Below, piece by piece: positions 1 to 9,344 of a stretch of DNA of 64,000 bases; within the stretch, counting starts at the first letter, position 1, and each line of letters opens with the position of its first letter. A program made the position numbers and the translations under genes. Location: contig NZ_CP099567.1 of NCBI RefSeq assembly GCF_022530855.2, forward strand, positions 2,914,001 through 2,978,000, read 5' to 3'. Source of the stretch: Candidatus Vondammii sp. HM_W22. GTDB lineage: Bacteria > Pseudomonadota > Gammaproteobacteria > Chromatiales > Chromatiaceae. The notes beneath the pieces are model-generated. The model saw only the letters and a program-made list of their open reading frames with translations, had not been told where the DNA came from and searched no databases.

Positions 1-549
1 CTGCAGCGCAGGCGCTCCTGCATCTCCCGGCACTGGAATAATATCCACTGAAAGTGCATGAAGCATCGTCTCTATGGTTGCCACATCATCCGTAAGCGGG
101 GTAACCACATGAGGCTCACCACCGAACACCACCAGAGCTGTGCGCTCCTCCCGGCTCTGTTCCAATATATCCCCCAGCTTGAAACGGGCTCGTTCCAGGC
201 GGCTGGGAGTAAGATCTTTTGCATTCATTGAAGGAGAGAGATCAAGTACCAGTACCCGTTCCAGATGAGTCTGAAATACCGGTTCCGGCAAGCGCTCCCA
301 AGTGGGCCCGGCAAGCGCAAGAATCGCCAGCAGCCAGGCCAGGCCCAACAGAATAAACGGTAGCCGACGAGCCTTATCATTGCCGCCTTTCAGCAGCAGA
401 TACGGCAACAGCTCAGGGTCACAGATATTGCCCCAGGCTGCCGCTCCCCGCTCTCTCCGCCGCAACATCAGCAGAATCAGAATCACCGGTAACAGCGCCA
501 ACAACCAAGCCGGGCGCAATAGATGAAACTGATTAAGAAATTCGCTCAT
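1..549 (-). CDS. batB: BatB-like von Willebrand factor A (VWA) membrane protein, 3' end cut by window edge
   Basis: Reading the minus strand from an ATG at 549 gives 183 open codons to the window edge. The N-terminus has a membrane segment (about residues 15-27, rich in Leu/Val/Ile), a basic stretch, a second membrane segment (about 63-78), then a VWA domain opening with VLVLDLSPSMNAKD. Its D-x-S-x-S is the metal-binding MIDAS start. In the Bat (Bacteroides aerotolerance) family such proteins often carry a TPR tail, which would lie outside the window. The ATG overlaps the stop of the upstream batA by ATGA, so translation is probably coupled. Last visible gene of the MoxR-DUF58-DUF4381-BatA-BatB operon. 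The exact function is not known; envelope protein folding or stress roles are suggested for the family. Confidence 0.85.
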   Translation of the reverse strand, partial: MSEFLNQFHLLRPAWLLALLPVILILLMLRRRERGAAAWGNICDPELLPYLLLKGGNDKARRLPFILLGLAWLLAILALAGPTWERLPEPVFQTHLERVLVLDLSPSMNAKDLTPSRLERARFKLGDILEQSREERTALVVFGGEPHVVTPLTDDVATIETMLHALSVDIIPVPGDAGAPALQ

Positions 550-1544
550 ACAGCACCTCTTTTCAGAGGTGGAAGGAGGGCTGAGAACCCCCAAATCAAA
601 GTGAGCAACAGCGCGGCACCCAGGGGCCAGGGGTAGAGAGAGGTCACCGGATGCACCACTCTACTCCCCTCTTCAACGGGCTCCAACTGATCCAGTCGCT
701 GATAGATTTCGGTCAGTCCTTCACGATCACGGGCACGAAAATAGCTCCCCCCGGTGGTTTTTGCAATCGCTTTCAGGGTAGCTTCATCCAGACCGGAGAA
801 GGGGTTGACAGTCTGACTTCCAAACAGTCCCTGGACTCGCATCCGCTCCGCCCCCACGCCAATGGTATAAACCCGCAACCCAGCCTGAGCCGCCAACTCA
901 GCAGCTTGTAGTGGCGGCACCTCACCGGCGGTATTGGCACCATCCGTCAGCAAAATAAGGACTGCCCGACCTTCAGGCGCATGACGCAGACGCCTTACCG
1001 CCAGGCCGATGGCATCACCAATCGCCGTTTCACGGCCGGCAATACCGATCATCGCCTCATCCAGCAGGATCTTCACCGTGACCCGGTCAAAACTGAGTGG
1101 GGACTGCAGATAGGCCTGACTGCCAAACAGAATCAATCCAACCCGGTCACCTTTGCGCCGCTCGATGAATTCACCGGCCACCTGCTTGATCACCTCCAGC
1201 CGGCTGGCCTGACTGCCATCCGTGTCCAGGTCAGGGGTCTCCATGCTGCCGGATGCATCCAGCGCAAACATCAGGTTACGGCCCGCCTCCGGGAGTTCAA
1301 TCGGTTCGCCCAGCCATTGAGGTCGGGCGGCTGCCATCAGCAGAAGCAACCAGACAAGAATCGCCAGATACCTGCCGGGATGGCGGGTGACATCAGAATG
1401 TATACTCGCCAATTCACTCAGATCAGCAGTGAACGGAATATAGAGTGTCGCCCCGGCAGAGACGATCGCAGCCGGCAGCAGACGGCCCAATATCCAGGGG
1501 AGGGGGGTCAACAGGAGAATCCAGAGCCAGTCGAAATGGATCAC
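546..1544 (-). CDS. batA: BatA-like VWA-domain membrane protein
   Basis: 332 residues. A membrane helix near the N-terminus and one near residues 60-73 are followed by a VWA domain beginning LMFALDASGSMETPD (MIDAS D-x-S-x-S). The later MIDAS Thr lies in the GRETAIGD region and the Asp in LLTDGANTAG. A last membrane helix lies near residues 307-325 (PLGAALLLTLIWGFSALL). This order (TM, VWA, TM) is the BatA/Aer_N pattern. The start overlaps the DUF4381 gene stop by 4 bp, and the stop overlaps batB by ATGA. The VWA domain is probably periplasmic and a target of the MoxR ATPase encoded at the head of the operon; that partnership is family knowledge, not shown here. Confidence 0.88.
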   Translation of the reverse strand: MIHFDWLWILLLTPLPWILGRLLPAAIVSAGATLYIPFTADLSELASIHSDVTRHPGRYLAILVWLLLLMAAARPQWLGEPIELPEAGRNLMFALDASGSMETPDLDTDGSQASRLEVIKQVAGEFIERRKGDRVGLILFGSQAYLQSPLSFDRVTVKILLDEAMIGIAGRETAIGDAIGLAVRRLRHAPEGRAVLILLTDGANTAGEVPPLQAAELAAQAGLRVYTIGVGAERMRVQGLFGSQTVNPFSGLDEATLKAIAKTTGGSYFRARDREGLTEIYQRLDQLEPVEEGSRVVHPVTSLYPWPLGAALLLTLIWGFSALLPPLKRGAV

Positions 1545-2041
1545 TTTCTCAATCTCTTGTTGCGCTTGATCCAGCGCCGGATGAGCTTCAGCAGCGCCTC
1601 ACGATCTAAACTGCATTTCTCACCAGATTTCGCAGCAAAATCATCCAGAAACGAGCTCTGTTGGTAAGGCCCTTCAAGCAGTGCCCGCCCAAAGCCCTGG
1701 AGAAATTGACCACCACCTCCATGCTCATCGAGAAAAGAGAGCCATCTCTCTCCGGTCAGGGATGCCACCGAAGCAGGAGGGAAACAGACCAGCGCATAGC
1801 GACGAAGCAGCATCGAAAGCCGGGCAAGCATTTCGCTATCATTCATCACACTTCTGAGTAGCGCCAGCTCACGCAACGCCTGCCGACGGGTGACACCGCG
1901 TCGCCACCAAAAAACAGCAAACACAATTAGGGTCAGGGTAGTGAGGGCAAGCAGCCACCAGCCCGGAGCTGGTGGCCACCAGGAGACTGCTGGCGGGAGG
2001 TGCAGGGGGCGCAATGAGCTGAGTAGATCATCAGAATTCAT
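1541..2041 (-). CDS. DUF4381 domain protein
   Basis: 166 residues with one clear membrane helix near residues 27-45 (Trp/Leu rich), preceded by a Pro/Trp-rich stretch (HLPPAVSWWPPAPGWW) and followed by a basic cytoplasmic-type region. This Pro/Trp lead, single helix and C-terminal helical domain are characteristic of DUF4381, a small protein almost always found between DUF58 and BatA in MoxR operons. It overlaps both neighbours by 4 bp, so the operon is translationally coupled. Molecular role unknown. Confidence 0.85.
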   Translation of the reverse strand: MNSDDLLSSLRPLHLPPAVSWWPPAPGWWLLALTTLTLIVFAVFWWRRGVTRRQALRELALLRSVMNDSEMLARLSMLLRRYALVCFPPASVASLTGERWLSFLDEHGGGGQFLQGFGRALLEGPYQQSSFLDDFAAKSGEKCSLDREALLKLIRRWIKRNKRLRK

Positions 2042-2949
2042 GTCACCCTCCCGTGACGGGCCAGGCCGGACCTTAATGACAACAATGGCTCATCGGCAGT
2101 TGAGAACGCTGCCAATGTGATCCTGCTACGCTGGGAAATGCCGGTTAATCGCTCCCGATGATCAAGAAAATTCTTTTTCCAGCCGGAAATCACCGCTTCA
2201 GATGCGGTATCAAGTTCCATCTGCTCTTCTGGCGTACCCATGCGGTAACGCCCAGGCGGAGGAGGCAAACCTTCGACCGGATCGAAAATCAGTCCCATCA
2301 GCAGATCATTGTGCCGGGCAAGCCGTGCTATCAGCAGTTCACCCTTCTCACCCAATTCAAGGAAATCGCTGAGAATAAAAATCAGGCTGCCGGGACGTGT
2401 CAGTCGATCGAGCTGCCCCAGAGAATCTCCGAGGCGCCCCTGCATCAGCACTCCAGGCTGGGTCGGCTGAAGAGACTCAATGCCATGCAGCAGTCGCAAG
2501 GCACCGGTCCGGCGACCCATGGGCGGTAACACCATACTTCCATCCGAACTGCTTACCACGCCCCCAATCCTGTCTCCTGCCTGCACCGTAGCCCATGCAA
2601 TCAGAGCGGAGATTCTGGCCGCAAGCACCGATTTAAACTGATGCCGGGTGCCGAAATACATCCCAGGATGCAGGTCCACCAGAATCAGCACCGACCGTTC
2701 CCGCTCCTCCCTAAACAGCTTGGTGTGGATACGGCCCCGCCGGGCAGATACCCGCCAGTCGATAGTGCGGGCGTCGTCACCCGCCTGATAGGCACGAACC
2801 TCATCAAACTCCAGGCCGCGTCCTCGGTAGATCGATAGATAACCACCCGACTCCGCGGCAAGTTGACTGTGCCGGGCACCCAGTTCCAAGCCACGGGCGG
2901 TAGCCCGTAACCGGATCAATTCATCAAGAGTGGCATGAACTGCAGACAT
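2038..2949 (-). CDS. DUF58 domain protein of MoxR operon
   Basis: 303 residues. The family motif is clear near residues 55-77: VRAYQAGDDARTIDWRVSAR, followed by KLFREERERSVLILVDLHPGM. The second half is VWA-like, with a degenerate MIDAS (D-x-H). DUF58 proteins sit immediately after MoxR ATPases in a conserved operon. They are thought to act as adaptors between the AAA ATPase and the VWA proteins. The gene starts 12 bp after the moxR stop and its stop overlaps the DUF4381 gene by 4 bp. Confidence 0.9.
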   Translation of the reverse strand: MSAVHATLDELIRLRATARGLELGARHSQLAAESGGYLSIYRGRGLEFDEVRAYQAGDDARTIDWRVSARRGRIHTKLFREERERSVLILVDLHPGMYFGTRHQFKSVLAARISALIAWATVQAGDRIGGVVSSSDGSMVLPPMGRRTGALRLLHGIESLQPTQPGVLMQGRLGDSLGQLDRLTRPGSLIFILSDFLELGEKGELLIARLARHNDLLMGLIFDPVEGLPPPPGRYRMGTPEEQMELDTASEAVISGWKKNFLDHRERLTGISQRSRITLAAFSTADEPLLSLRSGLARHGRVT

Positions 2950-2961
2950 AAAAACGGCAGA

Positions 2962-3930
2962 TCAGGGAGCAGGAACACGCTGCAGCAATTCAGCCACACA
3001 CTGTCCGGGAGTAATACCCTCTGCTTCGGCCTCAAAATCAAGCAGCACACGGTGCCGCAGAGCATCCGGGGCAATGTTGATTACATCTTCAGGGGTTACG
3101 AAGTCGCGACCCGCCAGCCAGGCCAAGGCACGGGCACCATGCTCAATAGCAATGGCTCCACGTGGGCTGGCACCCCAACTGATCCAGCCTTCTAGGTCGG
3201 TGCCATAGCGGCCGGGATTTCGTGTTGCCTCTACCAGCTCGACAATATAACTCTCCACCGGCAGTGAGAGATGCAGCGACATCGCTTCGCGGCGGGCGGT
3301 GAAGATCGCCTCCTGAGTTACTGGATTGGAAAGGGGAGCGATTTCAGCTGACTCCTGCAATGCCTCCCGCCGGGCCAACTCAAGAATGCGGTGACTCGAC
3401 TCCCGTGGGGGGTAGCCGACCTCCACATGTAGCATAAAACGGTCGAGTTGCGCCTCCGGAAGTGGATAGGTGCCCTCTTGCTCTATGGGGTTCTGGGTTG
3501 CCATCACCAGGAACAGCTTTGGCAGCGGGTAACTTTTTGCCCCGACGGTAACCTGTCCCTCACCCATCGCTTCAAGCAGGGCAGACTGCACCTTGGCTGG
3601 CGCCCGGTTGATCTCATCAGAGAGCAGAAGGTTGTGAAAAACAGGACCCTGCTGAAAATGAAAGCTGCCATCTTCCGGCCGATAGATATCACTGCCGGTA
3701 ATATCCGCCGGCAACAGATCCGGGGTAAACTGAATTCGATGAAAATCTACTTTCAGCCCTGAGGCCAGCGCCTTCACCGCCCTTGTCTTGGCCAGACCCG
3801 GAGCACCTTCCACTAACAAGTGTCCATTGGCCAACAGCGCTACCAGCAGCCGATCGACCAACGCCTCCTGGCCGATAATCTGCTGTTCGATATGTTGTTT
3901 GAGTTGGTGGATAGAATCTCTGTGTGGCAT
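2962..3930 (-). CDS. MoxR-family AAA+ ATPase
   Basis: 322 residues. Walker A is GAPGLAKTRAVKAL (about residues 40-53). Walker B is LLLSDEINRAPAKVQSALLEAM with the conserved DEINRA, and the sensor-1 region is MATQNPIEQEGTYPLPEAQ. Length and motifs match the MoxR subfamily AAA_3 plus C-terminal lid. Family members act as chaperone-like ATPases that activate VWA partners, and the four genes downstream are just such partners. ATG start at 3930; this is the first gene of the operon. The about 700 bp upstream has no gene on this strand until ilvA, so the promoter should lie just after 3930. Confidence 0.93.
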   Translation of the reverse strand: MPHRDSIHQLKQHIEQQIIGQEALVDRLLVALLANGHLLVEGAPGLAKTRAVKALASGLKVDFHRIQFTPDLLPADITGSDIYRPEDGSFHFQQGPVFHNLLLSDEINRAPAKVQSALLEAMGEGQVTVGAKSYPLPKLFLVMATQNPIEQEGTYPLPEAQLDRFMLHVEVGYPPRESSHRILELARREALQESAEIAPLSNPVTQEAIFTARREAMSLHLSLPVESYIVELVEATRNPGRYGTDLEGWISWGASPRGAIAIEHGARALAWLAGRDFVTPEDVINIAPDALRHRVLLDFEAEAEGITPGQCVAELLQRVPAP

Positions 3931-4423
3931 AAATACTTCTCTATACTGCTTATTGAAAATTCCAGCATGTTTGTCCTACAGATTGAAAAAAAGTTCACTA
4001 GCACCTCTTTTCTGTCTCCCAGTGAATTACACAGACGCAGGATTATTTCTCAAAACACCGCGTAGATTTCTAATCGGAGGCTCTAGCTCAGCTTTCATTC
4101 CGAGTGCTATTTTACATTTACTTCATGCAGGACACTATCAGCATCTCTTTTCCCTTGGAATGGACTGTACAAGGCTAAAATAGCAAACCTTCGCTTCGCT
4201 TATGTGGACTCCCCTCCATCAACAACGAAATGATTAAAATATAGAATAAATGCGTGCTTATGTGCGAGCTCTAATTTGGGCAGCTAACCCAGGCCCAATG
4301 ATTTTTACGCGAACTGTATGGTCAAGTCTCTCCAGCGAGTTTGTTTGCTCTGTGCGAAGCACTGACTCTTACAGTTGATTTGTCATCTACATTAAGAATG
4401 CTTTTTGTTGGTGATTGTTACGC
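3931..4423. other. Intergenic stretch without a recognisable gene
   Basis: About 490 bp between moxR and an IS110 fragment. It must hold the moxR operon promoter. Short open frames exist, but none looks like a known protein or has a convincing ribosome site. The base composition looks more AT-rich than the neighbouring genes. I see no RNA gene in it. Confidence 0.5.
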
Positions 4424-4560
4424 TTAAGCCAATAACGGCTCAGCTTTATATTCTGTACCTTCCGTCAATAGGGCAAATGCCGTCCTGACCGTTTTGTTTG
4501 CTAATGCCACCGCTACACATTTTTTACTTTTGCACTCAAGCAATTGTTTTACCCTCTTTT
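4424..4560 (-). pseudogene. IS110-family transposase, C-terminal fragment
   Basis: On the minus strand a frame ending at the stop at 4424-4426 reads ...KKCVAVALANKTVRTAFALL..., then TEGTEYKAEPLLA and stop. The AVALANK-RIAWALLT-G-x-Y pattern is the usual C-terminus of IS110-family transposases (Transposase_20). Upstream of about 4560 the frame is lost, so only the last 40-45 codons survive. It sits just downstream of the ilvA stop. Confidence 0.6.
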
Positions 4561-4637
4561 CCTTTTTTGTTTGCGGTTCTCGTTTGTCAACATGGTTGAT
4601 AACGGATATCGAGCATTTTTACCCGCCCCTCCCAATT

Positions 4638-6167
4638 TCAATTATACCTCCCACCACAAGCAAACAGACGATAAGCAATATTATCTGTCTCATCCTGCCA
4701 TGGATAACCAAGATCCTTGAGGAACCGACTAAATTCACGTTTCTCGCCCTGATCGATCTGTACCCCCATGAGTACTCGACCATAGGCTGCACCATGATTG
4801 CGATAATGGAACAGACTGATATTCCAGCGCTTGCCCATTTCAGTGAGAAAATTGAGTAGGGCTCCAGGCCGTTCCGGGAATTCAAAACGGAACAGACTTT
4901 CATTTTTCACCCCGGGGGCATGCCCTCCCACCATATAGCGAATATGCAGCTTAGCCGCTTCATTATCAGTTAAATCCACCACGGAATAACCTTTATCACT
5001 AAGCTGATCTAGCAACGCCTCCCGCTGCTGAGGACTATCATTCAACTCAACGCCAACAAACACATGGGCACGCTCTGTATCCGCATAACGATAATTGAAT
5101 TCGGTGACACTCCGCTTGCCAATGGCCCGGCAGAAATGTAAAAAACTGCCGGGTTCCTCCGGTATCTCAACCGCCAGCAGCGCCTCTCGCTGCTCACCCA
5201 ACTCTGCCCGTTCGGCCACATGACGCAGGCGGTCAAAGTTAATATTGGCACCACTCTCAATGGCGATCAAACTCTGATCTCTCAAGCCTTCTCTCGCAAC
5301 ATATTTTTTCATCCCCGCCACTGCCAGAGCACCGGCAGGCTCTGCGATGCTACGGGTATCATCAAACACATCCTTGATCGCCGCACAGATCTCATCCGTG
5401 TTGACCAGAATCACCTCATCAACCACTTTACGGGCAAGCCGGAAAGTCTCTTTACCGATCATTTTGACTGCGACACCATCGGCAAAAATACCCACCTGCT
5501 TCAGACTTGTACGCCTGCCTTTTTCCAGGGAGTGCTGAAGCGTAGGAGCATCTTCAGGCTCTATGCCGATAATTTTCACATCAGGATAGACGTATTTTAC
5601 ATAGGAGCCAATACCACTGATCAACCCACCACCACCCACAGGGACGAAAATAGCATGAGGCGGACCGGCATGCTGACGCAACAACTCCATGCCGATGGTT
5701 CCCTGCCCTGCGATCACCTCGGGATCATCAAACGGGTGAATGAATGTCATACCCTTTTCGTCAGCTAACTGTAACGAGTGCTCATAAGCTTCGTCATATG
5801 AGTCCCCATACAAAACTGTCCTGGCGCCAAGATCATGTACCGACTGAACCTTGATCGGCGGGGTTGTCTTCGGCATAACAATCAATGCCCGAATATTTAA
5901 CCTTCTGGCAGAGAGCGCCACACCCTGAGCATGATTACCGGCAGAAGCGGCTATCACCCCCTGCTTACGCTGAGCATCAGAAAGATTCCGCATACGGTTA
6001 TAGGCACCCCGCAGCTTAAAAGAGAAGACAGGCTGCAGATCCTCACGTTTTAAGAAGACCTGATTCTCCAGGCGACGAGACAGGCGAGGCGCTTCATCGA
6101 GCGGCGTTTCATTGACCACATCATAGATCTGGGCCCGGAGTATTCTTTCAATATAGCTTTGAGGCAT
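4638..6167 (-). CDS. ilvA: Threonine ammonia-lyase, biosynthetic
   Basis: 509 residues from the ATG at 6167 (MPQSYIERILRAQIYDV), close to the 514 of E. coli IlvA. The open frame runs 39 codons further upstream, but that part has no family similarity. The PLP-binding lysine lies in FSFKLRGAYNRM and the phosphate-binding loop is PVGGGGLISGIG. Two ACT-like regulatory domains follow (from about residue 325). The second holds RFEFPERPGALLNFL and ends at the characteristic NIAYRLF. It converts threonine to 2-oxobutyrate, the first committed step to isoleucine, normally inhibited by isoleucine through the ACT region. rpiA, often its divergent neighbour, lies about 3.1 kb to the right beyond an IS block. 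Confidence 0.95.
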   Translation of the reverse strand: MPQSYIERILRAQIYDVVNETPLDEAPRLSRRLENQVFLKREDLQPVFSFKLRGAYNRMRNLSDAQRKQGVIAASAGNHAQGVALSARRLNIRALIVMPKTTPPIKVQSVHDLGARTVLYGDSYDEAYEHSLQLADEKGMTFIHPFDDPEVIAGQGTIGMELLRQHAGPPHAIFVPVGGGGLISGIGSYVKYVYPDVKIIGIEPEDAPTLQHSLEKGRRTSLKQVGIFADGVAVKMIGKETFRLARKVVDEVILVNTDEICAAIKDVFDDTRSIAEPAGALAVAGMKKYVAREGLRDQSLIAIESGANINFDRLRHVAERAELGEQREALLAVEIPEEPGSFLHFCRAIGKRSVTEFNYRYADTERAHVFVGVELNDSPQQREALLDQLSDKGYSVVDLTDNEAAKLHIRYMVGGHAPGVKNESLFRFEFPERPGALLNFLTEMGKRWNISLFHYRNHGAAYGRVLMGVQIDQGEKREFSRFLKDLGYPWQDETDNIAYRLFACGGRYN

Positions 6168-6340
6168 TGCACTAATCCCGAAATTCACATCAACAACAAA
6201 ACCATAATATACCTTAAATATTGTCAAGAACGCAGAGATCGCTAAAAACCACAAAGCGTTAAATTGCACTGAAAACTGACCCACCCGGTCAAGCCAGATT
6301 ATGGCTCATTTCTTGGATTTTTGTTTGGTTTTTCTCCCCT

Positions 6341-7509
6341 TATGACGCCTCTGAAAATCTTCTCAAATCAGCGATAATAGTAACCAACTCAAGCAACCAT
6401 TGATAAAAGCCATGCAACCGAGTTTTTTGATCATCAAGACCGACTTGAGCTCCTTGAGCAACAGGGAGACCCGCTGCCAAAGCTGGAAAGGACCATAGAC
6501 TGGGAGGCTTTTCGAGTATTGTTGGGCTCAGTTTATAAAAACAGTGCTCCCTGTAAAGGCGGGCGTCCACTTTACGATGTGATACTGATGTTCAAGGTGA
6601 ACTACAGCATTTGTTCAATCTGAACGATGATCAAACAGAGTTCCAAATACGGGATCGCTATAGCTTTTGTCGTTTTCTTGGGCTGAGCCCGGAGGATAAG
6701 GTACCCGATGCCAAAATGGTTTGAGTATATCATGAGCGCCTGAAAGAACGGGGCCTTATTGATAAACTCTTTTCAGAGCCGTTGATCCAGATTGATGCAG
6801 CAGGCTTCAGTGCTCGCAAGGGACAGATTGTAGATGCCACTATCATTCCAGTACTCAGGCAACGTAATACACGAGAGGAAAATAGGCAGATCAAAGCGAG
6901 GATAGCCCTGAGGCGTGGAGCGATAACAAACGCCGCTAGAAGAATGTTGAAGCCCGCTGGACCATGAAGCATGGCAAACCCGCTATGGGTACAAAAACCA
7001 CATCAGCATAGACCGGAAGCACAAGGTCATTCGCAAGTATACGCCATCACATCAGCAGAAGTTGACGAGATAGCCGGGTCTTCGAGGAACTGCGGGATGA
7101 GAACAACAGTAATGGCAGCGTCTGGGCCGATTCTGCTTACCGTAGTGTAGAACGGGAAGCCGCTTTACCGGGCGCGCATTACCGCAGTCATATTCATCGC
7201 AAGTCGGCACGCAAACGCCCTTTGAATGAACGGGAGCAAGAGGCAAACCGAAAACGATCAAGAGTTCGGGCTCGAGTTGAGCACGTGTTTGCCCAGCAGG
7301 CCAATCGACTGGTGCGTAGCATCGGGCAAGCCAGGCCGGCGTGAAGATGGATATGATGAATTCGGTGTACAACATGAGTCAATTGGTGTGGCTGGCCGGA
7401 TGAAGCGAGGTATGGATATGGATGTTGCCAGAAAAACGAGTGTGAAGAGACCGGGCTCTCCTGATTCACTAGAGACTATCGGGCTTTGTCCGGTTCTTTA
7501 GGGGTTCCC
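6341..7509 (+). mobile_element. Decayed IS5-family element, copy A
   Basis: The plus strand encodes pieces of an IS5-type DDE transposase in shifting frames. They include a start-proximal part (LPKLERTIDWEAFRVLLG, then KGGRPLYDVILMFK), a middle part (RYGYKNHISIDRKHKVIRKY) and a C-terminal part (VKMDMMNSVYNMSQLVWLAG). Many frameshifts and stops remove any full frame. A related copy occurs at 38903-39094, 41727-41880 and 42164-42900, with close similarity over most of its length. Ends are approximate: CCTCTGAAAA on the left and AGGGGTTCCC on the right resemble degraded IS5 terminal repeats. Confidence 0.8.
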
Positions 7510-7546
7510 TTATTACTGGTTGAGTTTTCAAAAAGATAACGGCCAT

Positions 7547-7690
7547 GGCTCTTCCCCTAACCGAGTGGGTAGACTAACGTACCCCCTATGAGAGATAAAG
7601 ATCTATACGCCAGTATCAAGAGCCTTGGCGGGTTAGCAGTGTAAAGTTGGCTCTTCAGCAGATCAGGGTTACGCGTGGGTCACTGTAATA
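7547..7690 (+). mobile_element. ISL3-family element, left-end remnant
   Basis: It begins with GGCTCTTCCCCTAA, the terminal repeat also seen at 39095. A start codon at 7588 follows, with MRDKDLYA, the N-terminus of the same ISL3 transposase found at 39136. Deletions and a stop follow within about 20 codons, and similarity fades near 7690. The rest of the transposase and the right end are missing. Confidence 0.7.
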
Positions 7691-7771
7691 GGCGCAATTT
7701 AACACGCTGGTGCCTCAGGGAAATTCTGAATCTTACAATATGTAATCTTCGCGTACTTTGCTTCGTCTTTA

Positions 7772-9072
7772 GAGGGTGTCCTGAATTCTGTGTAACTGTC
7801 TATCATTAAACCCAAGCGTGGTTGAGGATAGGCGCTATGAACAAGAAAGAACTACAGGCGATCGCTCATGCGGCCGCTAAAAATATCAAGACGGAAGACG
7901 ACCTCAAAGACTTTTTTGCAGATGCTAACCAAGATTACGACCGAAGCGGCACTGAACGCTGAGTTAGATGATCATCTTGGCTTTGAAAGGCACGAGCAGT
8001 CCGAAGCTGACAATAACCGCAACGGCTATGCCAGTAAGACTAACCGAACGGAAGCTGGCCAGTTCGAGCTCGATACACCACGCGACAGAGCTGGGAGTTT
8101 CGAGCCCAAGCCCGTTAAAAAACACCAGCGTCGATTTACTTCCATGGACGACAAGATTATTTTCTTGAGGGCATGACAACATGAGAAATCGTCACGACCG
8201 TTAAAGAAATGTACGGTGCTGATGTCTCCGCCACCTTGATTCCAAAAGTGACTGACGCTGTTATTGAACAAGTGATTGAATGGCAATCTAGGCCACTGGA
8301 TGCGGTCTATCTCATTATTTACCTGGATTGTATTGTCGTAAAAATCCGGCAAGACAAGAAAGTGATCAATAAGGCAATTTATCTGGCACTGGGCGTGAAC
8401 ATGGAGGGCCACAAGGAATTGTTGGGGCTCTGGCTGTCAGAGAATGAGGGTGCCAAGTTCTGGCTCAATGTACTCACAGAGCTCCAGAATCGCGGCGTGA
8501 AGGATATACTGATAGCCTGTGTTGATGGCCTGAAGGGCTTTCCAGACGCAATCAATACAGCGTTTCCCGAGACTCAGATCCAGCTCTGTATTGTTCACAT
8601 GGTGCGCAACTCGATGAAGTACGTGCCCTGGAAAGACTACAAGGCAGTGACGGCAGACCTGAAGAAAATATATAAGCCTGTCACCGAAGATGAAGCGCTA
8701 CTGGAACTTGATAATTTCTCTAACCGATGGGACGACAAATATCCCCAGCTCAGCCGTTCGTGGCGTAGCCACTGGCACAATCTTAATGCCCTGTTTGGCT
8801 ACCCTGAGGACATCCGCAGGGCAATCTATACAACCAATGCCATCGAGTCAATGAACAGCGTGGTTCGCAAGGCAATTAAAAAACGGAAGCTATTTCCGAC
8901 CGACGACTCGGCAATGAAAGTGGTGTACCTGGCGGTGCAGCAAGCATCAAAAAAATGGACCATGCCGATTTGCAATTGGAAACCAGCACTGAATAGATTT
9001 ATGATTGAGTTCGAAGAACGCTTGGCGGAATACATTTAACCCGGGCAGTTACACGGAAATCGTTACACCCTC
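7772..9072 (+). mobile_element. IS256-family insertion sequence with intact ends and 8-bp target duplication
   Basis: Terminal inverted repeats are GAGGGTGT... at 7772 and ...ACACCCTC at 9072. The sub-terminal motif CTGTGTAACTG (left) pairs with CAGTTACACGG (right). The element is flanked by the exact direct repeat CGTCTTTA (7764-7771 and 9073-9080). Length 1301 bp, typical of IS256. The intact duplication shows that both ends and flanks have been preserved since insertion, although the transposase inside is broken. Confidence 0.92.
7837..9039 (+). pseudogene. IS256-family (mutator-type) transposase, frameshifted
   Basis: The frame starts at ATG 7837 (MNKKELQAIAHAAAKNIK). It is lost at a T6 tract near 7911-7916, continues in another frame (QMLTKITTEAALNAELDDHLG), and is lost again near 8165 with a TGA at 8174-8176. 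From about 8180 to 9039 it is open and shows MYGADVSATLIPKVTD, the DDE-region CVDGLKGFPDAI and YTTNAIESMNSVVRKA. At least two frameshifts and one stop make a functional product unlikely. Outside these lesions it is full length (about 400 codons). Confidence 0.9.
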
Positions 9073-9344
9073 CGTCTTTATGACAAGCACACACATTTCC
9101 ACCCATCACTCTGACCCAAGCCAAAATTCAGGAAAATAAAACGGCAGCTTCTTGGTTCCGGCCTGTGACAGAATGATGAAGGCGGAACAATCTACCCACT
9201 CCTTCTCCTGAAAAAACATCATGTTTTCTGTGAGCTATACGGTTCTCTCCGTTCCAAAACCTGTCTACTTTATAAGAGAATCGCCATACCCAACAACAAC
9301 CGTTATCATGGCGATAAAAGATCCACAGAAATAAGGAACAGTAA

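Noticed and set aside
1-3930. MoxR/VWA operon as a possible phage-defence or ternary system
   Set aside because: The gene set MoxR-DUF58-DUF4381-BatA-BatB is the common chromosomal Bat operon; no nuclease, toxin or TerY-like gene is nearby.
3788-4183. Plus-strand open frame of 131 codons over the moxR start and spacer
   Set aside because: It is largely antisense to moxR, has no family likeness and no ribosome site.
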